From the NCBI GenBank assembly GCA_003290165.1, contig QNQO01005782.1, forward strand, positions 124,001 to 188,000: DNA of 64,000 nt. The letters are read 5' to 3'. This stretch comes from Berberis thunbergii (Eukaryota; Streptophyta; Magnoliopsida; Ranunculales; Berberidaceae). The position numbers were made by a program, and so were the translations under genes. A model generated the notes under the pieces. That model made no database searches. It saw nothing but the letters and a program-made list of their open reading frames with translations, and was not told the origin of the DNA. Below, one piece after another: positions 1 through 12,300 of this stretch. Position 1 is the first letter of the stretch; every line of letters begins with the position of its first letter.

Positions 1-3000
1 TGGTGAGCCTCGTTCGGGCTCTTGCTGTTGGTTTTATTCTTTATGGGCTTTATAAACTGGCCCAATAGATTGGGCGTTATATTCTCGTGTTGGATCTTAA
101 TGACAAGTGTATGGCCGCGATGATCGGTCTATTATGAAGTATCATCATTAATAATAATAATAATAATAATAATTATTATTATTATTATTAATATAGCATA
201 ATAATAATAATAAATGATAATAATAATAAAATACTAAAATTTTCGAACTATCAACTAGTATAAATTTTATTATTAAATTTGGATGGTGTGGGTTGATTTG
301 GGGAAAAGAGGGAGTTTGGGTTAAAAAAAGATGACAAAAAAATGGGTTAGACAGATTAGACTCCACTCAATCTCTGTCTTTTCTCCATGAAAAAAGAGTA
401 AAATCTCCTCATCGAGAACCTTTTTGATCTCGTGAACTCATTTTCTGGACTAGGTAGAATTAGTGATGTAGCGTTTGTAGTTGCCTATGAATACAAACTT
501 CTTTGCCTAGTACCCCCTCCATCCCTCCCAGTGCTTCTTGAAAGAGGATCGTGAGTCTGCTTTTGCCATTACTATTTTGATTTCTCTCACACTATCTTTG
601 TGCTGAGCACATGTTGGAAAAAAAAAGTCATTCTCTCTCTTGAGGTCCTTTTTAGTGTGGTGGGCTTAGGCTTTATTGGTAGTGCTGATTTTATTTGTTG
701 AATATCGGGTTCTGATTAGCCATTTTACTATAGTTTTGACACATATACATTTTCATCAAATCTGATCTTGTTCGATTGGATTGAAATTGGTACCTATACC
801 AATTTTAAAAATTTCAGAGAATTGAACCAAATTGTACCAAAATTACATTGTAAGCATAGATTGTGATTTTGTGAGATTTTCGTCTTTTTTTACTTTGCGA
901 AAGAAAAATTGTGAAGTTAAATCTCCATCATTTCCATAAATTCGTGATATTTTTGATAAATTCGCAAAAAAACCAATCTTCATCCTCATTCTCCTCCTCG
1001 ACGCATCTCCCCATCTTCTTCCTCCTCAACACTTCTCCTCCATCACAATCTTTTTCATCCTCATCCGATATGGATCTGAATCATCCTCTAGGTCTTCGCC
1101 ATCTACAAATTGGGGGAGGGTTTGCGAACAAATGAGGTGGTGGATCTAACTCATTTTTTGGTCTTCGTCGTCTGTAAATTGGGGAATGGGAAAAGAATAG
1201 CTATTGGTAGGTTCATTGTCTGGGTCTTGTGGGTGTCGACGGAAGGTTTTGCTTATGCTACTCATCTCTTTCTCTCACTAACTGTAGTTTTTCTGCAAGT
1301 GTTTGCTTAGAAGAGTGGGAGGGAGGATGATTTGGTTTTGTTCCTGTGAAGAGGTTCAGTGGTTTAGGGCTCAAATTGGGAAAGTACAACCCAAACTTTC
1401 AAAGCACGATTCATGGGGTTGACGGTAGACTTATCTGCTCGTGTATTTCATAAATGTTTGAGCAATTAACCTAGCCCATGGGGTTGATGGTAGTCCTTCA
1501 CCAGATTTTTGTTTGACCCCACCAATTTTTGCTCCGATCTTCGTTTTTCTCTCAAAATTTTTTGTCTACCACTGCTCGTGCTTTTGGTAAGTATTGCCTC
1601 TGTTTACGATTTGTTTTCATGTTTCTTATGGCATAGTATATGTAATTTCAGTGATTATTAACTTGAAATTTATAGTTTTGTGAAAATCTGAATAAATTTT
1701 TTAATATTGTTAATTATATCATGAATTTAAGAAATGTTTGGTATTTATATTTTATTTAATATATTTAATAGGTTTATTTCTTGAATTTTTTTCACATATT
1801 TCATATACCTGTGAAATTTATTATATAATTTAAGTATCCTCCAAATTTTATGTTTTTTCTTACACACCAAAAATAAGTAAAAAACACACGGAATCACAAA
1901 TCCTTAATTGTAAGATGAGTATTGGACCGTTGCACATGCCTTGCCAGCTAGGGATCATTTGGACTTGAATTCTGAGGTGGTGGTAGAAGAAAAATCTGCA
2001 TAATTTCATTTTCCTCCTCCCATTGTCTTCTTGTCTTTGGAAAGCAACGTCAGAAAACATCCTTTTTGTTGAAATGATAAAGAATAGAGAATACCCCAAA
2101 AAATCAAATCAACTCTCTCTCTCTCTCGTGTGTAAAGGATAGTCCCCATCCCCATTCATTCCCACGTATCTGGAACTCTTGCAACTGAGTCAGATCTGAT
2201 CCACTCTTCATCCTCCTATTCCTATTCCTATTCCTATCCTGATCCTATTCTAATTGAGAGATGCTCTTTTTCGATCGATCTTGAGACCTACCTGCTCACT
2301 TGATTCAAATAAAACCTTGTAAGCCTCTCTTCTCGACATTTTTCTGTTAATTGGTTTTATTTCCTGTGGAGCTTATTTTTTATGTAAAGATTAGTTTTTT
2401 GTGACAGGTTTCGCTTCGAGAATGCTTGCTCTTCTATAATGCCATTTGGAGTCTGTCTGTGTTTTGCTTCTCATTCAATTACAGTCTGAATGAATAATTA
2501 GTATGTTTCGCAGTGTGAGTGAATTTAAGCTCTACTTATAGACCATTGAATTATGTAGGGTTTTGTTTCTATAAAATTGTTGGATTAATAATAAGTTCAA
2601 GAGGCGGTTGAGTATTTTTTTGCCTACATTTTTCCGTTAATATATGTTTTAAGTTATAGAAAAAGGAAACATCTATAGGGGTTGCTTTTATTGAGAATGA
2701 AGTCCACTACTCCACCAATTCCATAGCCCCCGACCTTGATATATGCTAGTTATGCTCTCTCTACCAGGTTAAGCTTTTAGAGATGTCGGCAATTTAACAA
2801 CTTTTTAGGAGAGAAGGGTACATGTTGCAGTTACTTTTAAGTGGTATACATTGGGTCTTTACAGTGAGATTGGTAACATGGGAATTCAAACGCAATTCAC
2901 TCAGTGTTTAGTGCTTTACAAGCATTTGTTACAGCAGGCAGCATAGGCGAACATTGGAGGATCCACGAGCTGACTGAAAAAAATGGTTATATCAGTTTCA

Positions 3001-3579
3001 ACTTTACCGGTTGATATGTACAACAAGTATTCATGCCTTGACAACCAACTGTTGCAATCTTCTCAAGAAACTTTAGCTGTAGTAGCCTTATTCTAATGGC
3101 ATCGGGGGTGCAAGATAATTTACCTTTATTCTCTGTAATTCAAAAGAAAGAGTAATTTATCCGCGTTCGCGTATCCATCTATAGGCAGAAGACGACCAGA
3201 GTTTTTTTTTTTTACCTAAATACACAGACACCACTGCATCGTGTGGTGGAAATTTCACATCAGGAATATAAACACACTCTCATTTTAACCACCAACTTCT
3301 CTCATCAAAATATATATCTGCTTGGATTGTGGGTTTAATCTATCAAAACTAACAAAATATGTTTATTGCTACCGTGCTCGATGTAACTGTTGCCAGGCAA
3401 CTTCTCACACCAATTGTCCTTTATCAGAGTTCTCATTTTTACCTCATTAACCCATGTCCCATTCTTGGTATAAATATTGGATTATGTAAATAGCCAACAT
3501 GCCATGTCTAGCTGCAAGAATTTTTTTTTTTTTTTTTTGGTTAACATCCCACCCATATTGATATTGTGGTGAATCCTGC
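1..3579. other. gene-free stretch at the left end
   Basis: I see no convincing coding region here. The stretch holds an AT trinucleotide tract, C/T-rich leader-like DNA at about 930-1060 and 2110-2330 (the latter with several TTCCTA units and a possible donor at about 2319), and AT-rich dispersed repeat sequence at about 1680-1870. The 2110-2330 segment looks like a transcribed leader with a splice donor, but no downstream coding exon is preserved, so it may be the relic of a lost gene. Short open frames in this stretch have no recognisable domain and are probably chance. Confidence 0.5.
146..236. repeat. TAA/TTA microsatellite with inverted halves
   Basis: A run of ATA/TAA units switches to TTA units and back to TAA units, so the halves can pair as a long AT hairpin. 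It is simple-sequence DNA with no coding potential. Confidence 0.85.
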
Positions 3580-4245
3580 TAGCAACAAGCAGGACTCACA
3601 GACGGCCATGGTGGGACTGGCATTTGGTTGATTAACTCGGCCTCTTCCCATTGTCCCATGCTGCAGTGCAGCCAATAAGATTGACCATGACAATGCTCTG
3701 AATGGGGCTCAAGTGGTATTCTTGTACCACCATCCTGTAATGATTTCGCTTCCCTCATGTATGAAGCCACTGTGATTAGATGCAGACAAGAAAGAGTAGG
3801 TGACTCTCTTTCACTTATTGCCAATATCCCAGTCATTGGATAGAACATCTTAATGGCTTTTCCTACTATGGACATTTGGTTACATAAGCAGCAATCTTTC
3901 AACTCCGGACAACGACAACATCCTCACTGCTCTAAATTGAGAAAAAATGAGTTATCTGAGCTACCACAAGTCTACCACAGCATCTCCCACAAAGAGTTTA
4001 TCATCAAAGCCACCACTAACCAAGAAATCAGGGAGACAAATTGCATGATTAAGTGTTCTGTGAACAACAGAAAAACAGTGAGACTCCTTTACCATAGTAA
4101 CACCATCTGCATGAGTGTCACCAGTCAATATACTAAGAACGACCTGCCAAGAATTTCTCTCCTGACCCATTATGAGCGTTGCCACTTGCAAGAGCATCCA
4201 AAGAAACAACATCCCTCTTAGGAATTCTTTTGAATCGATTAACAC
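3580..4245 (-). pseudogene. PLS-type PPR protein pseudogene
   Basis: Two minus-strand open stretches (about 4245-3961 and 3902-3580) resemble pieces of a PLS-class pentatricopeptide repeat protein. The first has a GFDDKLFVGDAVVDLW stretch, like the KSGFxxDLFVGNALVDMY module of plant PPRs. The second ends in EEAELINQMPVPPWPSV, like the EAEALIxxMPVxPDxxVW segment before the E domain. The two are separated by stops and a frame change and no start is preserved, so this is a broken copy. PPR proteins bind organellar RNA. The call rests on motif resemblance only. Confidence 0.5.
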
Positions 4246-4560
4246 TGATGCTGCATCAGAAAATTTTCATCTGTTGATGGAATCTTTCTGCAAATGTGAT
4301 TCTTTGGATATGGTGTCTTAGTGACGTTGAAAATTGTTGATACGGGTATAAGTCTCGACTTTGCTGTTTATGAGGCTATATCCTCTTTGGCGAAAAGAAC
4401 GGTTGAAGGTTGTCTGCTTCCAGATATTACAGTTTGTAGAGCCTTGATAGATGGTGCATGCAAGAAGGACCATAAAAAATTGGAATCTTTGTTGATCTCC
4501 TGTGGATTAGATTGGATGAGGATATTGTAAAGAAGGTGATGCAACAAAGTCACTGATGCT
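4231..4560 (+). pseudogene. PPR repeat fragment, plus strand
   Basis: On the strand opposite the previous entry, translation gives LLPDITVCRALIDGACKKD, which fits the P-type PPR core (PDVVTYNALIDGLCKxG). The upstream helix is also PPR-like (FAVYEAISSLAKRTVEG). Stops at about 4318 and 4528 and a frame change after about 4545 end the match. It looks like one or two PPR units from a decayed gene. Its head-to-head position with another PPR relic suggests an old rearrangement. Confidence 0.4.
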
Positions 4561-6008
4561 GCAAGCCAAGATGTTAAAAAGTGGGTTGTACGCAAAACAA
4601 TTTTTAGGGGAATCCTTGATTCATGGGCTATCAGGAGTTAGAGATAAAAGAAACTTTAAGGAGGTGGATCGAATGGAAAGCTCATAATGTTGAACACATT
4701 TGAATAATGTTTTAGAGCGATGTTCTTTAGCACAAGGCTTAGAATGAGGTGTTCAAGTAGTCCATTCCTCGAGTTGTCAGCCGCAAGCCTTCATGCATGA
4801 TTTATTTAGTAAATAATAAAGATATTTTTAAATCTATATATATATAAAGTCATCATAATCATTTTTTTATTTTGTTTGAAAATTCTTTCCAGGCTACTAT
4901 GACTTAGATTGGTGGGACAAAAAAGATAGAAAAACAACACTCCTATTCTTGCATCATCTCTTGGCTCTTTGAAAATCTCTAAATTATGATCAAGGCATGA
5001 AATTTGACTATAGTCTATATTCATATCTATTTATAAAATTTATCAAATCAACACAAAATATCTATTTAATTGAATATCTGAGATTACTAAGAGATAAGAA
5101 GGTAGGAAAATAAGATGCATACATTAGTCTAAAAGCATAAGGAGTCATAAGCCTCCAAACCTGTGGTGTAAGCCTTTTGATGTGATAAGCCTTGATATAA
5201 GGCATGTTTTTAGGCACAAGTGTCCAGAGACACATTGCTCTTGCGGGAAGAATTCATTATCACAAAGTTTGTGGTGTTGTGGCAAGATCACAATGCTAGG
5301 ATTTTTTACAAGAAGAATTTTGACACTTTCAAATTTATCCACAATGGGGTATTGTTGAAGGGATCTCAAATGAGGACACCTTCAACTATTGTATGTATAG
5401 AGGAACAAATCTCTTAGTAGCCTATGTTTTGAAATCGCCGATTATTTGATTATCGTGTAACGGGGTAGTCTAATCCAATTTAGGTATTATTCATTTGGGT
5501 TTAACAGTTTTGGATAAATCGGCGAGTGATCGAAAAACCGGACCAGTCCAACTCGCCAAAAAATCACTATATAAAAAAGCTAAACCCAGACTGATCGTTT
5601 ACTGCTGCTATTGCGTAGCCTCCGAGACCCAGATTGTGAAGAAGAAAGAAGAAGAAATAAGAGAAGAAAATGGAAGAAGAAAAGAAGAGAAGAAGAGATC
5701 GATCGTTGCTGCTGTTGCCATCGCAAAAGAAAGAAGAAGAAGAAAGATAAGAAGAAAAATGAGAGAATCAATTGATCTCTGCTTGCTACTATTGCGATTG
5801 CAGAAGAGAGAAAAATTAGTCCCTCGCCCACCAGAGTTCTCCTAACCTCGGTTCTTCATTTAATACATTGCTTGTCTTTTCTATCACATAGAATAGACTT
5901 CAAATCTTTATCAAGATGCAGTTATTGTGTTTATTTTATTTAGTATTTGAACTTTGTAAATACAAATAATTTATGAATTGAAGTTGTAACTTGTACACAT
6001 AACTTTTG
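4561..6008. other. no gene seen; GAA-rich low-complexity tract
   Basis: No recognisable gene. Positions 5635-5770 are a purine-rich GAAGAA tract that opens frames on both strands only because of its composition. The rest is AT-rich unique or degenerate repeat DNA. Confidence 0.5.
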
Positions 6009-6128
6009 GAAAAAAAAAGCTAGGGTTTCTATGGATACCCAAGCCAAAATTCTCATGGCAGGGTTCAAACCCGACACCTGTAAAACCACCCGCCACAAGC
6101 TTTACTAGCTAAGTTAGCTACATGCCAC
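6009..6128 (-). mobile_element. tRNA-derived SINE-like element
   Basis: Read on the minus strand, the sequence has a pol III A-box-like start (TAGCTAACTTAGCTAGTAAAGC) and, about 40 bases on, a B-box-like GGGTTTGAACCC. It ends in a short T run (A run on the plus strand at 6010-6018). This arrangement fits a plant tRNA-derived SINE, and the T-run end is like the Au family. I could not find a clear target-site duplication. Confidence 0.5.
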
Positions 6129-6659
6129 AAAGGATACAAGGTTCAATAGTTTCTCAATGGTTTGTATTGTCAGGAATGAGAGGTTTTGTTGCAGAATTAA
6201 GGAGTGAGAGGTTTTCTTTTTTTTTTTAATCTTCAAAGACTCATACTTCCACTTCCTTTCTCTTACTCTGAGATTTAAGTTTAACAACCCAAACCCCAAA
6301 CTATCTAAAGAGGCAACTGCAACATTGGGCCTCTAGGTCTCCATTCAACCACTGGAGTTAGACATGGCCATCGACGGGACCTAGTCCTCCCTCTCCCCGA
6401 CGTTATGATCGAAGTCTCTATCCGCCTTGACTACATAGACCCATGTCCACGTGCTATGCAGTTTAAATGACGATATCGTTTAATAGATATGCAACATCCT
6501 GTTTCCCCTTTTAACGTTTTTGTATAATGAGAATGTTATAACACCCATATAACGGTCACTATTCAGAAAACGGTGATTTTAAAAAAGCCTTTATAGCATA
6601 ACAAATTTTATTATTTAAGAAAAAAACAAATATCATATATTTTCTTCGTCTATAATAAA

Positions 6660-7080
6660 ATGGATGGGCTAGAGAAGAACCAAAGAAGAAAATGAAGAAA
6701 GAAGAAGAGGGAAGTCGATTGCATCGATTGATCGATCGTTCGCATGATTGATCAATTGATTGATTGTTGCAGTTTTGCTGTGTTTGGTGCGATTGTTTGT
6801 TGAAGAAGATAGAAGAAGGAGAAGAAGAGAGAAGTCGATCGCATCGATTGATTGATCGAACTGACTATGGTGATTTTGCTGTCTGTTCCTAGCATTTGTT
6901 GAAGAAGAAAGAAGAAAGAAGAAAGAAGAAGAAGATGAAGAAAAAAGGGTTGTAGTCTGTAAGTTATCCTTTTTTGCTGAACAAGAAAAGAAAAGAAGAA
7001 AAGAAGGGAGCACTTATTGTAACGTTGCAATTTGCTGCTGCTGTTGTTACTCCGTAAAATGTAGTCTGTAAGTTATCCTT
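6660..7080. repeat. diverged tandem duplication in GAA/CGAT-rich DNA
   Basis: A unit of about 120 bases (GAAGAAGAGGGAAGTCGATT, a CGATTGATCGATC core, then TTTTGCTGT and TTTGTTGAAGAAG) begins at about 6698 and recurs at about 6819. A further short unit, GTAGTCTGTAAGTTATCC, occurs at about 6954 and again at about 7062. Composition alone creates open frames on the minus strand; I do not call a gene. Confidence 0.6.
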
Positions 7081-7220
7081 TTTTCTTTTTTGTACTTATT
7101 TTTGTAAACAGTGGCAAACAATTGATGTCCCTGTAACTGTACTATTTAATCTAACTATACAATGCAGTGTAGTCTATAACTTCTCCTCCTTTCAATTTAA
7201 ATTGGTGTCCCCTGCAACAA

Positions 7221-7506
7221 AATAATAAAGTGGTGAAGAGGGCACCGTTGAAGAAGAACTGATTAAAAATTTGAATGTTTTGTTGAAGTTGAACCCATAT
7301 GCCGAAACTACTAGAAGGATGGCTCTGGTTGCTCAGGTCGAGCACGTTATGGCTAAAAAGGAGATGCTTAATAAGAAGAAAAAGTAAATCCCTAAGGAAG
7401 TCGCGCTATCAAGGTTGCACGCAAGGTGTGGTACAAGACTATGATCTCAGATGGTGACTATGCAAAGTTTGATGTCTTCTCCAACTAGCTAAGTGTTACC
7501 CAATGA
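7221..7506 (+). pseudogene. RPL4: 60S ribosomal protein L4 (uL4) processed pseudogene, 3' part
   Basis: Translation matches the C-terminus of eukaryotic ribosomal protein L4: [11 protein letters not shown], a stop, then [20 protein letters not shown] and a lysine-rich [11 protein letters not shown] stretch, a stop, and after a frame change KVWYKTMISDGDYAKFD and a final SVTQ before TGA. In-frame stops and a shift make it non-functional. No introns interrupt the region, which suggests retroposition of an mRNA. Only the last 90 or so codons remain; the rest of the gene is not seen upstream. Confidence 0.8.
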
Positions 7507-7697
7507 TTTTCTTCCTAGTACCGCTGAGAGAAAACAAAGTAGGTATTTTTTGGTATAACATAATAATAACTCAAATAATTTTTAATGCCAAAAATAATAA
7601 TTATGTTTATAACAACAATTGGAATGATGTTAACAACTATTTATTTATTGTTTATGTTGCACTGGGTTTTCTCTCGATTCAAGTAATTTAGGGAGTG

Positions 7698-7793
7698 TTT
7701 GGTTCGAAGGCAAATTTTCTTGAATTTGCCAAAAGTGAGAAGGTAGAGGAAGAGACATGAATTTTACCATGGCAAAATTTTCTTGGAATAAAA
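7698..7793. mobile_element. short copy of a TTTGRTTCCAAGG MITE family
   Basis: The ends are inverted: TTTGGTTCGAAGGCAAATTTTC on the left, and the complement of CAAAATTTTCTTGGAATAAAA on the right. Related termini occur at 12904-13136 and 47706-47962, so this is a small internally deleted member of the same family. Confidence 0.45.
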
Positions 7794-7972
7794 TACGCCC
7801 TTGATGTTTCAAATTCCAACCTTCTAGATTCTGGAGCATGAGAATGGTATGTTTTGACATGTATCTTTCTACGCGTAATACATATTTATCCAGATTTTAC
7901 TTTTTTTCACTTGTCAAGGTAGAGGTTATTTTATCTAATTATTTATGTAGATAGTTTTCATGAATCATACAT

Positions 7973-7977
<5 letters not shown>

Positions 7978-8008
<31 letters not shown>
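7978..8008. repeat. AT dinucleotide microsatellite
   Basis: About 15 uninterrupted AT units lie directly beside the poly(T) end of the next element. Confidence 0.9.
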
Positions 8009-8009
<1 letters not shown>

Positions 8010-8011
<2 letters not shown>

Positions 8012-8140
8012 TTTTTTTTTTAAAAGGTAAGCAGGGTTTTTATAGGATCCTAGAACCCATAAAGATGTCGCAAGCTGGGTTTGAACCCATGACCTAGTGG
8101 TACCATCTGCCAAGCTCTAACCATTGAGCTGTCATGCAAT
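8010..8140 (-). mobile_element. tRNA-derived SINE
   Basis: On the minus strand the element begins GCATGACAGCTCAATGG and TTAGAGC, a good pol III A box. It then has a B box GGGTTCAAACCC about 45 bases later, followed by a unique body and a terminal poly(A) (T run on the plus strand, 8011-8021). The A box, B box and A-tail order is that of a tRNA-derived SINE. It is inserted next to an AT microsatellite, which hides any target-site duplication. Confidence 0.6.
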
Positions 8141-9331
8141 TGGCAACTGATTATTATATTGATGACTTCTATATAACTAGCTTGACTTTTGTTCATTGAA
8201 AACTAAGAGTTAGAGGTTATGTTCAACTCAAGTGCCTCATAATTGGGTTAAGAAATTATTGGTCCTTTTCAGTTTCTGAAGCTACAAAAAGGCACTGGGA
8301 GAAGGGTAGGAAGGGGATGGAGAGGGGGTAGAGTTTAGCCGTAGCCTGAAGCTAATTGTAGGATTTGTACATCCTTTATTCCTTAGTCAAACACGTGCAA
8401 CTCAATCTCTCTGTTTATGCAATTCAATATGTTTGAATTTTCTTACGACACATTGGACCACAAAGAGAACCATAAACTGGTGGCCTTAGTCTGTTCTGGA
8501 GTCTCAAGCTTGAAAACTACAGAATCTGCATGATCAGTAATAGTCATAGTCTTGTAGACATTGAAATGCCAATATGTGGTCACTTTCTGATGTGATAGTT
8601 AATTCTACTAAAATTTAGTTTATATTGATAACATAAAGACTTTGTGCATGCGTTGGTCGTGCATCAGTTAAAATAGTGTGATCCCCGAGATTAAATTCAC
8701 CGAAACATTACATCTACAAAATTTTCTAAATTTATTTTAGATTCTTTATTTCAGGTGCTGTGTTATTTACGAAACGAAAAAGTAAGATAATTAGAGTACT
8801 TGAATTGTCCAGAATTGTTACTCAGAGGGGTGCTTATATTTGTACTTATACTAAAAAACTATGATACATGATTGTCATTGAAATGTTCCTCCATCCTGTG
8901 AAAGATGATACACACAAGTAAAGATATGCATTCTTTTTAGGTGATTACTCAGTTGTTGAGTTTTCGAAGTGCTACTAAAAATGGGTTTCACAAGTTCAAT
9001 GAGGTTATGTTTTTGGAAATTTGATTGAATGTTTGAGATTTAGATGATTTTTTATTGCAGAAGTGAAGGGGTTCGAAGAACATTCCCTTTTATTTTCTTT
9101 TTTAGCTCTTGCAGCTTTGCAAATATCAATTGATCTTTACGGTTGTACAATATGCTGGTATGATAGCCGTACAAAAGAAGACATTCGACCAACTCAACTC
9201 AGCAACAGGAAAATATCCCTTTGGCGCGAGGAAACTAGGATGCAAAAATGAGCATGTCTGGCTTCCTCCTCTTCATCTAATCTAATCTCAAGAAAAAAAA
9301 AGGTAAGAACAAAGAAAGGAAAGTCTTGAAA
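8141..9331. other. upstream region of the capping-protein gene
   Basis: No coding region is recognisable. The last 100-200 bases before 9332, including a purine-rich stretch (AAGAAAAAAAAAGGTAAGAAC), are the likely promoter-proximal and 5' leader sequence of the capping-protein gene. I see no clear TATA box and cannot place the transcription start. Confidence 0.4.
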
Positions 9332-12300
9332 ATGGAGGCAGCGATGGGATTGATGCGAAGGATCCATCCAAAGCATTCAGATACTGCTTTGTCTGCACTT
9401 CTCAGTCTCTTACCTCAACATTCTTCTCATCTTCTCTCTCAAGTCGATCAACCCCTCCAGGTCATCTTCCCCTTTCTTTTTCATCTTGTTGATCTCTCTT
9501 GTAGTTATAATTTGTTACGGATGATTTCTAATTCTTCTTTTGCTTGACCCAAAATGTTGTTGTTGTTTTATTGTGATGAACGTTGTTATTAGTTGAAACT
9601 TGGAGGTTAAGAAAATTCTTGGGGTTCTTGGTTCGTACATTGTTGTTGAAGGATCCTTATGTTTTCTGAGTCTAATGTGTCAGACAAAACCCATTTTTCT
9701 TAATAGTTTTTTCTAGAATGCGTCAGATAGTTTGTTTGGACACACTGACTATGACTACGTTTCGGGTCTATGGTTCAAGGTGCCACCTAGGGGTCGCCTA
9801 GCTTGCCTGAGCACCCACCTTGGCAAGGCTAGGCAATGGGAAAAATATTGAGGTGCCTAGGGGCACCTAGGCCACCCCGAGACTGGTCAGGAATGCATTT
9901 TGTAAGCCTTCCATGGTGGATCGAAGAGGTTGGAAGGCCCGACTACATCTTTTCCAAAAGGAAACATACTGTGGAAGATTTTTTGCAGTTGGTTTGAACA
10001 GAACACAATAGTAGAATTTTCTGCAACAAGGCCTCAGAGTTTAGTGTGATTCTTATGGAAGTGTTAGTCATTCTTTGGGTTTGGGTCATTATGCAACTCA
10101 ACCTTTAATGGTTTATTCTTTTTCGTCCTTGGTAGCTAGCTGCAGTAGCATTATTTTGGGACCTAAATGTTTAAGGTTGCGAATGATGTACTTCTCCTTT
10201 TTAGTTGATTCAATAGAACTTTAGAGAAGATAAACTAATTCTTTGAAGGGTCAATATTGGTGTGCTAGATGATTCCTTGACATCTTACTGTGTTACCAAA
10301 TTAAGCAGTGCATTATGTTCCAGAATCTAAAGTTTGCCGAAGCATCTGGGAAAAAGAATTTGCTTTGTTAAAACTGATCGATTCTTTCTTTATTTAAATT
10401 TATTCTCAAGCAGGCATTATGTCTTTAGTTCAATACTTATTTTGTGAGAGATAGTGTTCATGTCTCATTCTGTTAGGAAATAAAAAATAAAAATAAAAAT
10501 AAAATTGTATTCACATCTTCTCATCAACTTTAAATTTCAATGCTGTTGGCCATATATTATTATGCAGTCATGGCTGGTTTCTGTTGATGATATTTTCATC
10601 TGCACAACATCATGTGGCTTTATATTGTACTCAAATTCTTATGTTACTTATCCCATTTTTATCATATGCCAGCTACACGTCTCTATACATTTATCAAGTT
10701 GTGTTTTTGCTTGGATCTTTATGTTGACTTCTGCATAACTTTTCTTGTAGTTGTAAGTTGTAGTTTATTATTTATTTATTTTCACTGTCCTTTGAGATGT
10801 TTTAATTTTTGTTTTGACGCACACAACAGGTCTTATTTGACAAGGAGATTGGGAAAGAGTTTATTTTATGTGAATACAACAGAGATGCTGATTCTTATAG
10901 GTACCAGTCCAACCAACTCTGTTATATTTACTCATCTGAAGTTGCGATTACCATTTCTACATGTCTAAGTGATGGAAAACTAAGAATATCTTTTACATAT
11001 CCACCGAGTTTATTAACCGATGTAGTTATCCTTGAAATAAGGCAATGGTAGTACATAAGAATCAGCATTACGGGAAAACTAAATGGAAATTTGAAGGGAC
11101 AATATTGATAGCCCTATTTCCAAAAAAAAAATATTCATAGCCCCGGAGTTAGCATGAATAGACCCAGTCATCTTGAAACATGATTGTTTTCATGTTAGCC
11201 TTTTGGTCTTTGAGATCAGTACTCCCAGTAGTTTAACTGTCTCGTGTTTAATGCCAATTTCACTTTTATTGAATAGTAGATCTGTCGATAACTTACTCTC
11301 AAATTGTTCTTTTTAAAATATTTCTTGACACACATATTTTACGTATTTATGTACTCAGAGTAAATCTATTACTTAATTACTCATCTCTTAGATAGTTAGA
11401 TTTCCTTACCATTTACCTATACAGTTTTATCTTCTTCAATAACATGGAACGCATTTATGCAAGACACACTTATATAGAATCTAATCTTATGAATATCTAG
11501 TCTCATGACCTATACCTCTTTCGCAGTAGGCTTACTACTTGAGGAGAGATCTTTGTATGATTCATTTGCGTGCTCTGTTAAGACTTAAAAGATGATTTTG
11601 CTTCCTACTTTCTTTTTGCAGGTCACCTTGGTCAAACAAATATCATCCACACTTGGATGATGGTGCACTTCCATCTGCAGAGTTAAGAAAACTGGAAATC
11701 GAAGCGAACGATGTTTTTGCGATTTACCGTGACCAGTAAGGTCTTCTCTTTCCTCATCTGTGGTGCACCTCCATCTAGTGCATTTGCATCAATTTGCAAA
11801 ATGTATTATTTTTATAGTGTTCCAAGCGGAGCTTTAGCGTATATTTACAGTTCTTTTCCCCATCACCCGGATTCAGGTCTCGTTTTTAATCTTCAGTGAT
11901 ATCGACTCATGCGCTACTGAATTTGTAGGTATTATGAAGGCGGCATTTCATCTGTATACATGTGGGAGGATGATAATGAAGGTTTTGTAGCATGTTTTTT
12001 GATAAAAAAAGGTCAGCATGATTTTCAATATAGTTTCCTTTTTATTCTTTATTTTCATGATAACCCTAAGATGCATCTTCTTCTTGCTCTTCATATTTAT
12101 ATATTTAATTTATGTTTATACAATGGCTTTGTTGGTGGTGAAGATGGCTCAAAGTCAGGGCAGGGTCGTCGGGGATATTTACAAGAAGGTGCATGGGATG
12201 CTATTCATGTTATTGAGGTGGGGACTATTTTGTAAATACGGGAAAGAACCAAATATGACGATATTTTATTTTTCTTTGCTTTTTTGTTTATTGCTACATT

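Noticed and set aside
5495..5845. 116-codon open frame rich in Arg/Lys/Glu
   Set aside because: It arises from a GAA-rich tract; the opposite strand is open as well, and no domain or conserved pattern is visible.
6669..7030. Two overlapping minus-strand frames rich in Ser/Leu/Phe
   Set aside because: They are the complement of GAA-rich tandem repeat DNA; composition explains both.
12144..12235. CPB exon 5 extended to the stop at 12235
   Set aside because: The family protein continues VGPEEEG after IEV, which is restored by splicing from 12217 to 12363.
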